From: Thermoanaerobaculia bacterium
Lineage (GTDB): Bacteria; Acidobacteriota; Thermoanaerobaculia; JALWYX01
Direction of reading: 5' to 3'
DNA: 46,727 bases
Assembly: GCA_027078415.1 (NCBI GenBank)
Contig: JALWYX010000052.1
Span: forward strand, 1 to 46,727
The first letter of the stretch is position 1, and every line of letters starts with the position of its first letter. The notes under the pieces were generated by a model. It made no database searches. It was not told the origin of the DNA and saw only the letters and a list, made by a program, of their open reading frames with translations. Position numbers and translations under genes: made by a program. Of the stretch, positions 7,033 to 15,993 are shown in pieces.

Positions 7033-9501
7033 TCAGACAACTATATTAACTAGTTTATCAGGAACAAAGATTATTCTCTTAGGATCTCTACCCATCAGAA
7101 ATTTTTTAATCCTCTCAGATGAAAGAGCTTTTTTTTCTATCTCTTCTCTGCTGGTACCTGGTGGAGCGTAAATTTTATCCCTAACCCTGCCGTTTACCTG
7201 TATAGGAATTTCCAAAAGTTCCTCCCGCAAAGCGTCTTCGTCTAATTCTGGGAAAGAAGTTTCAAATACAGAAGGTTTTTCTCCCAGTTTTTCCCACATC
7301 TCTTCTCCTAGATGAGGCGCCAAAGGAGCTAAGATACAAGTTACTATCTTTAAACTTTCATAAAGAGCAGCAAAGTCGTTGTCATTTAAATCCGAGACAT
7401 TATACTTTTTTACTTCGTTCAAAAACTCCATAACGGCCGCTATAACTGTATTAAAGGCAAAACTAACCTCATAGGCCTTAATAGCCTTATCCAACGCCCT
7501 ATGAGCGTATCTGAGAATATTTCTTCCCTTTTTAGAAAGTCGGCTCTTATCGTACACCATCTTGCTGTTCTTGGAAATGTTAGTTGCCTCTATAATAAGG
7601 TTCCACAAGCGATCAACAAAACGTCTTACCCCAGCTACTACCTTATCCGACCACATAATATCCTGGTCCGCAGGGGCAAAGAAAAAGATAGCTAACCGTG
7701 GTATATCAACACCGTATCTATCGAATAAGACAGCAGGCTCTACCACGTTGCCCAGTGATTTAGACATAACCCGGCCTATCTCGTCCTTTACCATACCCTG
7801 GTGAAACAACCTAACACACGGCTCGTCAACGTTTAAATATCCAGCATCGTAGAGAACTTTCGTAAAAAATCTAAAGTACAACAAATGACCAGTGGCGTGT
7901 TCATCTCCTCCTATATAAAGATCGATTGGCATCCAAATTTCCGCCTTCTTGGGATCAAATGGAAGATCAGGATTATGCGGATCTGTGTATCGCAAATGGT
8001 ACCATGAGGAACAAACAAAAGTATCCATAGTATCTGGATCTCTTCTGGCAGCTACCCCACACTTTGGACAAGCAACGTTTATAAACTCAGGTATATCCTC
8101 AAGAGGAGATCTACCCTGAGGTATAAAATTTTCTACGTTTTCTGGCAACCTCACCGGCAGATCGTTTTCAGGAACAGGTACTATACCACACTTTGGACAA
8201 TGAATAATAGGTATAGGAGCTCCCCAGTATCTTTGTCTACTGATAAGCCAATCACGCAGTTTGTACTGAACAGACCTCCTGCCTATCTCCCTCTCTTCTA
8301 AGAAAAGAAAGACTTTCTCCAATTCATCAGGAACTTCAGTCCCGTTCAACTCGCCAGAGTTGATCATATATCCAGGACCGTCATAAGCACAACCAAGATC
8401 CCCAATTTCCCCACTTTTAGGCTTTACAACAACTTTTATAGGTAAAGAGTATCTCTTAGCAAACTCAAAGTCCCTTTGATCGTGAGCAGGTACTCCCATA
8501 ACCGCACCTGTTCCGTAGTTGATAAGTACATAGTCGGCAACCCATATAGGTACTCTCTCACCAGTTGCAGGATGAATAGCGTATTTTCCTGTAAATATAC
8601 CCTCCTTTTCTTTTGTAAAATCACTTCTTTCTATCTCACTCTTTTTCGTCGCTCTATCTATATAACTCTTCAATTCAGCATTGTGCTCAGAGTATCTCCT
8701 AGACAACTCATGTTCAGGAGCTAAAGTGATAAATGTAACACCCCACAAGGTATCTGGACGAGTTGTAAAAACTTCTATACTGTCTCCATCTTCCGTATTA
8801 AAAAATATAGACATGCCTTCAGATCTACCGATCCAATCTCTCTGTTGTTTAACTGTACTAGCTGGCCATCCCCTAAGTTTTTCTAAACCCTCTAAAAGCC
8901 TATCAGCGTAACTTGTAATTTTAAAGAACCATTGTTCAAGCTCCTTCTTTTCCACAGGCACATCAGGATGCCTCCAACAACACCCATTTATAACGTGCTC
9001 ATTAGCTAAAACAGTTTTATCTACAGGACACCAGTTTACTTCAGCCTTTTTCCTATAGGCTAAACCTCTTTTAAAAAGTAACAAAAACATCCATTGGGTA
9101 AATTTATAGTAATCCTCTCTACACGTTACTATCTCTCTACTCCAATCGTAAGATATAGCCATACGTTTAAGAGTTGATCTAGACTTTTCAATATTTGAGT
9201 AAGTCCACTTAGCCGGATGAATACCGTGTTTTATTGCGGCATTTTCAGCAGGTAAACCAAAAGCATCCCAACCAAAAGGATGTAAAACGTTATAACCTTT
9301 CATCCGTAAATAACGTGCTACAGCATCGCCCAGGGTGTAATTCCTAAAATGGCCCATGTGGATATCACCAGATGGATAAGCAAACATCTCCAGAAGATAA
9401 AACTTTTTCTCTCCAGGATTCTCGGGAGTTTTATAAAAATCACGCTCTTGCCACCAGCTACGCCATTTGTCCTCTACACTAATCGCATCGTAACGCTCCA
9501 T
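7033..9501 (-). CDS. leuS: Leucyl-tRNA synthetase
   Basis: Class I aminoacyl-tRNA synthetase charging tRNA-Leu in the cytoplasm. At 822 residues it is full length. It has the HIGH-type motif HMGH (48-51), the GWDAFGLPAENAA segment, the editing CP1 domain with T-T-R-P-D-T and GVPAHDQRDFEFA, zinc-binding-like CPKC and CPKCG pairs, WHL-type tRNA contacts, the KMSKS loop as VMSKS (about 580), and a C-terminal domain with VNGRVRDK. An AGGAGA ribosome-binding site precedes the ATG. It heads a - strand run with exported proteins rather than other translation genes. Confidence 0.97.
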   Translation of the reverse strand: MERYDAISVEDKWRSWWQERDFYKTPENPGEKKFYLLEMFAYPSGDIHMGHFRNYTLGDAVARYLRMKGYNVLHPFGWDAFGLPAENAAIKHGIHPAKWTYSNIEKSRSTLKRMAISYDWSREIVTCREDYYKFTQWMFLLLFKRGLAYRKKAEVNWCPVDKTVLANEHVINGCCWRHPDVPVEKKELEQWFFKITSYADRLLEGLEKLRGWPASTVKQQRDWIGRSEGMSIFFNTEDGDSIEVFTTRPDTLWGVTFITLAPEHELSRRYSEHNAELKSYIDRATKKSEIERSDFTKEKEGIFTGKYAIHPATGERVPIWVADYVLINYGTGAVMGVPAHDQRDFEFAKRYSLPIKVVVKPKSGEIGDLGCAYDGPGYMINSGELNGTEVPDELEKVFLFLEEREIGRRSVQYKLRDWLISRQRYWGAPIPIIHCPKCGIVPVPENDLPVRLPENVENFIPQGRSPLEDIPEFINVACPKCGVAARRDPDTMDTFVCSSWYHLRYTDPHNPDLPFDPKKAEIWMPIDLYIGGDEHATGHLLYFRFFTKVLYDAGYLNVDEPCVRLFHQGMVKDEIGRVMSKSLGNVVEPAVLFDRYGVDIPRLAIFFFAPADQDIMWSDKVVAGVRRFVDRLWNLIIEATNISKNSKMVYDKSRLSKKGRNILRYAHRALDKAIKAYEVSFAFNTVIAAVMEFLNEVKKYNVSDLNDNDFAALYESLKIVTCILAPLAPHLGEEMWEKLGEKPSVFETSFPELDEDALREELLEIPIQVNGRVRDKIYAPPGTSREEIEKKALSSERIKKFLMGRDPKRIIFVPDKLVNIVV

Positions 9502-9527
9502 AGCTGTCTCCTAACATTTTTGAATGA

Positions 9528-9556
9528 AATTTACAAAAGATTTTACCACTTTGCAA
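9528..9556 (-). promoter_or_regulatory. Possible promoter of the leuS run
   Basis: On the - strand, TTGCAA (9551-9556), a 17-base spacer and TAAATT (9528-9533), each 4 of 6 to consensus, 26 bases before the leuS ATG in the divergent intergenic gap. Confidence 0.35.
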
Positions 9557-9625
9557 ACCGAAACTCTTCACCCAGAACACTCATAAAAACTTTACTATTG
9601 TAATATTATTTCAGAATAAAGCAAA

Positions 9626-10966
9626 GTGAACAGTTTAAACAAAATACTCAGGCTACTTCCCATAACAACAGTACTATCTATAACACTACTTGTCTCATTA
9701 ACAGCACACAATAGCTACAGTGAAGGAGATCCTCTAGGAGTATTTATACTAGCAAACTACTTTTATAAAAGCCACTCTTTAGACTTTGCAGGGCTAAAAG
9801 AATACAGAAAGGTTTTAGGAAAGTGGAAACTAGTAGAAAAGAACAACTCTATTTACTATTCAATACCAATAGGAAGCCTAATACCAGTTTTTCCTATAGC
9901 AGCTGCTGCACCTTTTGATTTCAGCAGTAATTCCCCACAAACAATTAAAGCAAACGTAGATTTAGATCTCAAATTACAAAGATATATATCAGCGATAGCA
10001 TCCATGTTTCTTGTCGTATCGCTTTACTATCTAGCCCGTTTATACCTAAACGAGATTTACTCGGCTATCACAGCTTTCCTATTTTGGAGCAGTACACACA
10101 TATCTTCCAACACAGCAACTACACTTTTTTCAAACATATGGGTTCTTATATACATATCGCTAACAATAATTTTCTCTATAAAAAATAAAGCGCTTCCAGT
10201 TACAATACTCCTAATACTTTCGGCAATAACCAGACCAGTTACAGCTATATTTCCAATATTTGTATCTCTTTATTTCTACCTCACAGGAAACAGAAAAAAA
10301 GCTTTCTATATATTAGCTACATTCTCTTTTATTTTCTTAGCATTCGCATACCTTACACTTATAAAGTTCGGTCTTTCTAGCCACATATACTACTCGCCAA
10401 ACAGATTTGAAAACCTATTTAACGTATCGGAATTTTTAGAAGGCCTAGCAGGCAATATTGTATCTCCATCACGCGGAGTGATCTTCTTTTCACCTCTTAT
10501 ACCAGCACTTCTGTACAACCACAGGTTGATAAGCAAAGGAAAACTTATACCTTTCTACCTCTATCCGATAGCCCATCTTTTTATAATAAGTGCGTTTTCC
10601 ATATGGTGGGGAGGACATTGCTACGGCCCACGACTTCTTCTAGATTGTTACCCGGCTATATACCTGGCTTTAGTAACAGCCGTAAAAAATGCAATAACAC
10701 TTAAAAAAAGAAATATTATCTTCTATTTCCTTATAGCTTGCTCACTAGGTGGGTATATAAACATATACAACGGTTTATACAACGTATATACCAAAAGGTG
10801 GTATACTTGGCCTACAGTTATACAAACCAGATTACCCCATAGAGCTCTAAAGTTTTACGAAGAACGCCTTATTTTTAACTGGAAATTTCCCCAATTTATA
10901 CACTCGAGTAAAAGAGAAAAGATCCTCTTTAAAGAGGCAAAAACGCTAATAGAAGGCATTAAATAG
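9626..10966 (+). CDS. GT-C-like polytopic membrane glycosyltransferase candidate
   Basis: 446-residue protein with about nine to eleven predicted membrane helices. It shows features of the large GT39/ArnT-like family: an acidic motif in the first periplasmic loop (SEGDP, D35), a T-R-P motif at 202-204, the SPSRG loop (280-284) followed by FFSPL, and WWGGHCYGPRLLLD (327-340). In known GT-C enzymes the first-loop Asp is catalytic and the donor is a polyprenyl-phosphate sugar; that role is inferred. The start is GTG with no clear Shine-Dalgarno sequence. It is transcribed divergently from leuS and stands alone, so the acceptor cannot be named. Confidence 0.7.
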   Translation: MNSLNKILRLLPITTVLSITLLVSLTAHNSYSEGDPLGVFILANYFYKSHSLDFAGLKEYRKVLGKWKLVEKNNSIYYSIPIGSLIPVFPIAAAAPFDFSSNSPQTIKANVDLDLKLQRYISAIASMFLVVSLYYLARLYLNEIYSAITAFLFWSSTHISSNTATTLFSNIWVLIYISLTIIFSIKNKALPVTILLILSAITRPVTAIFPIFVSLYFYLTGNRKKAFYILATFSFIFLAFAYLTLIKFGLSSHIYYSPNRFENLFNVSEFLEGLAGNIVSPSRGVIFFSPLIPALLYNHRLISKGKLIPFYLYPIAHLFIISAFSIWWGGHCYGPRLLLDCYPAIYLALVTAVKNAITLKKRNIIFYFLIACSLGGYINIYNGLYNVYTKRWYTWPTVIQTRLPHRALKFYEERLIFNWKFPQFIHSSKREKILFKEAKTLIEGIK

Positions 10967-11059
10967 AAAATCGACAATACCTTACTTACTTTTATAAAAT
11001 CTATCTTACCTGTACCAGTTACTATTCAATATCTCCTCGGTACTTAGAAAGTAGTTAAT

Positions 11060-11068
11060 TGATATAAT
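11060..11068 (+). promoter_or_regulatory. Extended -10 promoter for the E1 gene
   Basis: TGATATAAT: a perfect TATAAT (11063-11068) with the TG extension. There is no good -35 box, as is usual for extended -10 promoters. The predicted transcript start is near 11075, giving a leader of about 47 bases. Confidence 0.5.
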
Positions 11069-11121
11069 GAGGAGCAAGTTGACGTAGTGTGCTTTTATTA
11101 CTTAAACAGAGGGAGTAAAAG

Positions 11122-13443
11122 ATGAGATACCATGGAGATCCTCCAAAGGAAGTGATACTTAAGGATTACGAAATTGTGCTCTTGAGCAGAGAATGCAGTT
11201 ATCAAGGAAGAAAAGAAGTTTTTTTAGGAAAGGGAAAATTTGGCATATTTGGAGACGGTAAAGAGCTACCCCAGGTGGTTTTATCTCATTTCTTTAAAAA
11301 AGGAGATTTTAGATCAGGCTATTACAGAGATCAGACAATTTTATTTGCCCAAGGAGTGGTAGACCCCGAAAAATTTTTTACCCAGCTTTATGCAGATATA
11401 ACACCCGGAAGAGAAATATTTTCCGGTGCTCGCCAGGCTAACAATCAGTACGCTACCCCTCTTATAAGCAAGGAAAACGGAGAGTTTACAACTCACGTAA
11501 CTCTTTACAACCATGTAGCTGACCTCGCACCTATAGCGGCACAGATGCCAAGAGTTCTAGGTTTAGTTAAAGCCTCTACTTTGTACAAGAAAGGGAAATT
11601 AGATAAATACGAAGGTATACTCACTCAAAAAGGCTCAGAAGTTATATTCGCTACTACTGGAAATGCAGGATGTGCAGAGGGGTTATTTTGGGAAACGATA
11701 AACGCTTTAGGAATAATGGGAGGACCAGCAGTAATATCTATATGGGATGATGGTTATGGAATATCGGTTCCAAACGAATATCAGATTACAAAGTCCAATA
11801 TAAGCGATACTTTAAGAGGATTTATCTATTCCAGTAAGGGCGGATATTATCTGTTCAGGGTAAAAGGATGGGACTACTTGGCTCTTATTTCCACATATAA
11901 AGAAGCTGAATCACTGGCACGTAGAGACAGAATACCAGTTATAGTGCACGTAGAAGAGTTGACTCAACCTCAAGGACACTCCACTTCAGGAAGCCACGAA
12001 CGTTATAAATCCAAAAAAAGACTAGAATGGGAGAAAGAATTCGATTGTATAAAAAAATTTAAAGAGTGGATATTGACGGAGAATATCGCTCGAGAAGATC
12101 ATCTGATTGAAATTGAAAAAAGGATCAAGGAGAGGGTAAAAAAAGCTAAAGAAAGAGCATGGGAGAAATTTCAAGAACCTATAAGAAAAGCCAGAAAAGA
12201 GCTAGTTGCTATTCTCGAGAATCAAAAACTAGATAATTTGGTAGAAAAAATAAACAAAAAGCAGATTATCCTTTATCGAGACCTTTTATCTGTAGCACGT
12301 GAAGCTCGCTTTTTGAAGACAGAAAATAGTTTGTCCCTGACTAAATGGATAAAAAAATACTCATCCCTACTAGATACCCTTTCTAGCCATCTATACAGTG
12401 AAACTCCAAAATCCCCCCTAAAAGTAAAAGAAGTAAAACCTCTATACTACGATACTGCTGAAAGTGTGTACGGTTACGAGATATTACAACAATCTTTCGA
12501 TTCTATTCTCTTTCGTTACCCTGAAGTCGTTATATTCGGTGAAGATGTGGGCAAATTAGGAGACGTTAACCAAGGAACAGCTGGATTACAAGAAAAATAT
12601 GGAGATGATAGAGTTTTTGATACAGGTATAAGAGAAGCAACAATATTAGGAGAAGCTATAGGACTAGCTATGAGAGGATTTAGACCAATAGCGGAAATAC
12701 AGTACCTGGATTATCTATTATACGCGTTACAACTAGCTTCAGACGACCTAGCATCTTTAAGATACAGGACAGCTGGAATACAGGCAGCTCCTGTTATTAT
12801 TAGAACCAGAGGCCACAGATTAGAAGGGATATGGCACACAGGTTCACCGATGGGAGCACTGATAAGTTTACTCCAGGGGGTGTGGATTTGTGTACCCCGT
12901 AATATGACAAAAGCTGCAGGATTTTATAACACCTTACTCCAAGGCGACGATCCAGCCTTAGTAATAGAGGTGCTAAACAGCTACAGACTAAAAGAACCTC
13001 TTCCATCTAATATCTCAGATATAACTACACCTTTAGGTATTCCAGAAATATTAAGACACGGCAAAGAAGTAACCGTTGTAACGTACGGAGCATGTTGTTC
13101 TATAGCACTAGAAGCAGCTAAATTACTTTCCAAAAAAAATATAGAGATAGAAGTAATAGATATCCAAACTCTTCTTCCTCTCGATAGAGAAGGAATAATA
13201 CTTGATTCTATCAAAAAGACAAAGCGCTTGCTTATAGTAGACGAAGACGTACCAGGAGGAGCTAGCGCATTTATACTAGACCAATTGCTAAAAAGAGGAG
13301 CGTTTTGGTGGTTAGATAGTGAACCTATAACGCTAACAGCATCTGAACACAGAACACCCTATGGCTCAGATGGAGACTATATCTCTAAACCCAACAAAGA
13401 AGATATCCTTGAAGCTGTATTAAATATAATACACAAAAGCTAA
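11122..13443 (+). CDS. Fused alpha/beta E1 2-oxoacid dehydrogenase
   Basis: 773-residue thiamine-diphosphate enzyme joining the E1 alpha (about 60-330) and E1 beta (about 440-770) subunits of a pyruvate or branched-chain 2-oxoacid dehydrogenase, as known in Bacteroidota and relatives. It would decarboxylate a 2-oxoacid and pass the acyl group to E2 lipoyl domains. Alpha part: RDQ near 69-71, the Mg/ThDP site TTGNAGCAEG (178-187) with WDDGYG (208-213), and the QGHSTSGSHERY loop. Beta part: FGEDVG, YGDDRVFDTGIREATILG, RPIAEIQYLDY and the C-terminal transketolase-like domain (VVTYGACC). The ribosome-binding site is AGAGGGAG. The usual GDG Asp is Asn here and the usual Asn pair is Asp-Asp; see findings. 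No E2 or E3 gene is in the window and the substrate is undecided. Confidence 0.88.
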   Translation: MRYHGDPPKEVILKDYEIVLLSRECSYQGRKEVFLGKGKFGIFGDGKELPQVVLSHFFKKGDFRSGYYRDQTILFAQGVVDPEKFFTQLYADITPGREIFSGARQANNQYATPLISKENGEFTTHVTLYNHVADLAPIAAQMPRVLGLVKASTLYKKGKLDKYEGILTQKGSEVIFATTGNAGCAEGLFWETINALGIMGGPAVISIWDDGYGISVPNEYQITKSNISDTLRGFIYSSKGGYYLFRVKGWDYLALISTYKEAESLARRDRIPVIVHVEELTQPQGHSTSGSHERYKSKKRLEWEKEFDCIKKFKEWILTENIAREDHLIEIEKRIKERVKKAKERAWEKFQEPIRKARKELVAILENQKLDNLVEKINKKQIILYRDLLSVAREARFLKTENSLSLTKWIKKYSSLLDTLSSHLYSETPKSPLKVKEVKPLYYDTAESVYGYEILQQSFDSILFRYPEVVIFGEDVGKLGDVNQGTAGLQEKYGDDRVFDTGIREATILGEAIGLAMRGFRPIAEIQYLDYLLYALQLASDDLASLRYRTAGIQAAPVIIRTRGHRLEGIWHTGSPMGALISLLQGVWICVPRNMTKAAGFYNTLLQGDDPALVIEVLNSYRLKEPLPSNISDITTPLGIPEILRHGKEVTVVTYGACCSIALEAAKLLSKKNIEIEVIDIQTLLPLDREGIILDSIKKTKRLLIVDEDVPGGASAFILDQLLKRGAFWWLDSEPITLTASEHRTPYGSDGDYISKPNKEDILEAVLNIIHKS

Positions 13444-13548
13444 ATCGATAGAATAAGACCAGCTTAAGTTTTATAGCGTTGCGTTCTATAGCGACTTCCG
13501 TTATTAAATAAAGCTGATAACAAAAAGAACTTACTGGCCTGTGGGATA

Positions 13549-13557
13549 TGATATACT
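13549..13557 (+). promoter_or_regulatory. Extended -10 promoter for the rhodanese-MBL gene
   Basis: TGATATACT, 38 bases before the ATG at 13596; almost identical to the element before the E1 gene. No clear -35 box. An overlapping TATGAT at 13547-13552 is a second option. Confidence 0.45.
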
Positions 13558-13595
13558 AAATACACACATAATAAAACGAACAGGAGGCTTTTACG

Positions 13596-14801
13596 ATGAG
13601 AGAATCTATAAAGGCGAGCGAATTATTCAAAGTTCTGACCGCAAATAAAGATATCGTTATATTTGATATAAGGAGAGAAGAGGATTTTAAAAGATGGAAG
13701 GTAGAAGGTAAAAGTAAAGTTACTTATATAAATATACCCTACGCCGAGATAGTACCACACAGGTTTGTAGGAGCACCAGATAGAGAGCAAAGAGAGACCG
13801 CTTCAGCCAAGAGATACTTTACTGAAAATACACTAGAAGACCTTACTTTTGACAAAGAGATCCTTGTTGTATGTGCAAGAGGAATAACCTCTGATTTTGT
13901 TGCTAAAGCCCTAAGATCACTAGGATACAACGCCTATCACCTGGAAGAAGGAATGGAAGGCTGGGGTAACTTCTACTATATAAAAGAGGTGGTTGAGGAC
14001 AAAGATATATCGGTTTATCAAGTCATAAGACCTGCAAGAGGATGTCTTAGCCACATAATTGTTTCTCTCGGAGAGATGATTATAATAGACCCGCTAAGAC
14101 ATACCGAAATCTACGAAAAATTTGCTGCAGAGAAGAAGGTAAAAATATCCTTAGTACTCGATACTCATGCTCACGCCGATCATATAAGCGGTGGGCCTAA
14201 ACTTAACAAAGATGGTATCCCCTACTACCTACATCCCTACGACGGTATTCATCCTATGGATATGCTACCTGCACAAATAAGCTACAGCTACTTGCATAAC
14301 AGGAGCGTTTTTAATCTCGGGAGCGCTCGGATTACAACAAAACATATACCGGGACACACGCTAGGGAATGTGATATTTATTCTAAACAACAAATTTATCT
14401 TTAGTGGCGATTCAATATTTATAAACTCTATCTCAAGACCAGATTTAGGCGGAAAAGGAGAAAAATGGGCACCTTTGCACTACGCATCACTAAAAGAGAT
14501 AACTTCTCTAGGAAACCAGATGGTCGTATTACCAGGTCACTACTCCAAGCTTGACGAAATGAACGACGAAGGTATATTTGCCGCTAAGCTAGGAACACTA
14601 AAAGAGAGTAACGAAGACCTTATGATGTTGGAAAAAGGTAGAGACCAATTTGTAGAATATATACTAAACAGCTTGCCAGAGTTTCCTACTCAATACGTAG
14701 ATATAAAGCGAGTAAACCTGGGAATATTAAAAGTAGATGAAGAAAAAGCTCGTGAGTTGGAGTTAGGTAGAAATATATGTGCACTAGCTAGAGCTTACTA
14801 A
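13596..14801 (+). CDS. Rhodanese plus metallo-beta-lactamase sulfur-metabolism protein
   Basis: 401-residue cytoplasmic two-domain protein. An N-terminal rhodanese (about 5-128) has the persulfide-carrying Cys at C93 in VVCARGITS and ends in the usual EGMEGWGNF. A C-terminal metallo-beta-lactamase domain of persulfide-dioxygenase (ETHE1/glyoxalase II) type has HAHADH (191-196), PGHT (252-255), SGDS with D272, RPDLGG and PGHY (313-316). Proteins of this make-up oxidise glutathione persulfide or similar and handle sulfane sulfur. Here the domain order is rhodanese first. An ACAGGAGG ribosome-binding site precedes the ATG. It appears to be its own transcription unit. Confidence 0.85.
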   Translation: MRESIKASELFKVLTANKDIVIFDIRREEDFKRWKVEGKSKVTYINIPYAEIVPHRFVGAPDREQRETASAKRYFTENTLEDLTFDKEILVVCARGITSDFVAKALRSLGYNAYHLEEGMEGWGNFYYIKEVVEDKDISVYQVIRPARGCLSHIIVSLGEMIIIDPLRHTEIYEKFAAEKKVKISLVLDTHAHADHISGGPKLNKDGIPYYLHPYDGIHPMDMLPAQISYSYLHNRSVFNLGSARITTKHIPGHTLGNVIFILNNKFIFSGDSIFINSISRPDLGGKGEKWAPLHYASLKEITSLGNQMVVLPGHYSKLDEMNDEGIFAAKLGTLKESNEDLMMLEKGRDQFVEYILNSLPEFPTQYVDIKRVNLGILKVDEEKARELELGRNICALARAY

Positions 14802-15196
14802 AACAATTACAAAAAAGTAAAGCTTTCTACAGAAACTCTGTAAGACCAAATAAGCAAAGAGCAACAGGGGAAGTGTGTTTACTAAAAGAACGATAAAAAG
14901 CAGCTTATTTAGCATAAAACAATAAAAATCTTTTCTCCATCCTTTAGAAACGTTAGAAATCCAAATAAGCATTATTTGTAATCGGCAAAAGAAGATTTAA
15001 AAGTAGTAAAACAAAAAAAGTTACTTTTACAAAGAATTAAAAGTCCCAAAGACCGTTTTCTTTGCAAAAGAATACCTATAAAAACCAGTATCAACACGAT
15101 CAGAAACTTAATCAGATAAAGGAGATTACTTTTAAACTTTTGTGCCAACATTCGTTGTAGTACACTCTTTTTAGAGCAAAAAGTTGGAGGTACAAT
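14802..15196. other. Intergenic stretch, no supported gene
   Basis: About 395 bases before the OsmC-family gene. The - strand is T-rich and gives short Leu/Phe-rich open frames (up to 62 codons at 14784-14972) that look like membrane helices, but none has a ribosome-binding site and the longest overlaps the end of the rhodanese gene. I treat them as compositional artefacts. A weak TACACT (-10-like, 15159-15164) lies upstream of the OsmC-family start. Confidence 0.5.
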
Positions 15197-15664
15197 ATGA
15201 GTGGAAATTCAAAAAAAGAGCAGAAACAATCCAAAGTAAAACTGGAACAACTATCCAAATACACCTTTGAAGTCACTGTTGATAACCCATCGAGTTGGAA
15301 AACTATAATAGATGAAGCTCCTCCTTTAGGGGAAGGCAAAGGGCCGGAAGCTTCCAAAATATTAGCAGCTTCTGTCGGATACTGCCTAACAGCTAGCTTG
15401 CTATTCTGTTTACAGAAATCGAGAATCGAAATACCAGAAGGTACTACCACAGAAGTAAGGACAACTGTAGCAAGAAATAAAAAAGGAAGATGGAGGATTT
15501 CTGAGATATCAGTAAAAATCAATTTACCTGAGAGTGTTAACAGAGAACCTAAGAGGTTAGCTAGATGTCTAGATCTATTTGAAGATTTCTGTGTAGTAAC
15601 TGCAAGTGTTAGACAGGGAATACCTGTCTCTGTAGAAGTATCAAATAGCGATGGTATAAAATGA
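15197..15664 (+). CDS. OsmC/Ohr-family protein
   Basis: 155-residue cytoplasmic protein of the OsmC family, typically thiol peroxidases that reduce organic hydroperoxides or handle reactive sulfur. Characteristic pieces are DEAPPLGEGKGPEASKILAASV (39-60, split here at APP/LGE), then GYCLTASLLFCLQKS with C63 and C71, and EDFCVVTASVRQGIPV with C132. In family members one Cys from each of the two helices forms the redox pair; C63 and C132 are the likely ones. The first 15 residues are a charged extension. A TTGGAGG ribosome-binding site precedes the ATG. It follows a persulfide-type enzyme, which fits a shared sulfur or peroxide role, but about 400 bases separate the two genes. Confidence 0.8.
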   Translation: MSGNSKKEQKQSKVKLEQLSKYTFEVTVDNPSSWKTIIDEAPPLGEGKGPEASKILAASVGYCLTASLLFCLQKSRIEIPEGTTTEVRTTVARNKKGRWRISEISVKINLPESVNREPKRLARCLDLFEDFCVVTASVRQGIPVSVEVSNSDGIK

Positions 15665-15993
15665 ACAATATACAAACAGGAACAAAACAGTTAAAAACAT
15701 AAGGTAGCAAAGCAGTTCAACTGGTACAACAGGTACACCAATCTATATACAAAAATTGCAAAAATAGAGCAATCACATAGCTATCAACGTAAATATCTCA
15801 AGCAAAACGTTTGAAAAACTACGCTGAAATCGATATCTCTAAGTAGATCTGAACTCATATAGTTCCTACCCCTAACACCTGTATAGAGGGCAAAGAGAGA
15901 GTAAATCGTGGTCAGGAAGTAGATTTTTTACTCTTGATAGTTACAGAGCCTGGAACAGTTGATACTTTAGTAAATACTTAAAAGTAATAATCT
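15665..15993. other. Convergent intergenic stretch, possible gene remnant
   Basis: About 330 bases between the ends of the OsmC-family gene (+) and the hydrolase gene (-). The + strand gives protein-like pieces in more than one frame, interrupted by stops: a 13-codon frame starting on an ATGA overlap with the OsmC stop, a 24-codon piece after it, and a 40-codon piece at about 15853-15981 without a start. This could be a decayed gene or chance. No terminator hairpin was found. Confidence 0.35.

Noticed and set aside
13444-13595. Repeated TATAGCG in the gap before the rhodanese-MBL gene
   Set aside because: Only two 7-base copies; too short to call a repeat or operator.
14784-14972. Small hydrophobic - strand frame after the rhodanese-MBL gene
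   Set aside because: No ribosome-binding site, overlaps a real gene end, and the T-rich strand gives Leu/Phe-rich frames by chance.
15112-15675. 187-codon open frame on the - strand
   Set aside because: It covers the OsmC-family gene in another frame; the + strand product has clear family motifs and a good ribosome-binding site.
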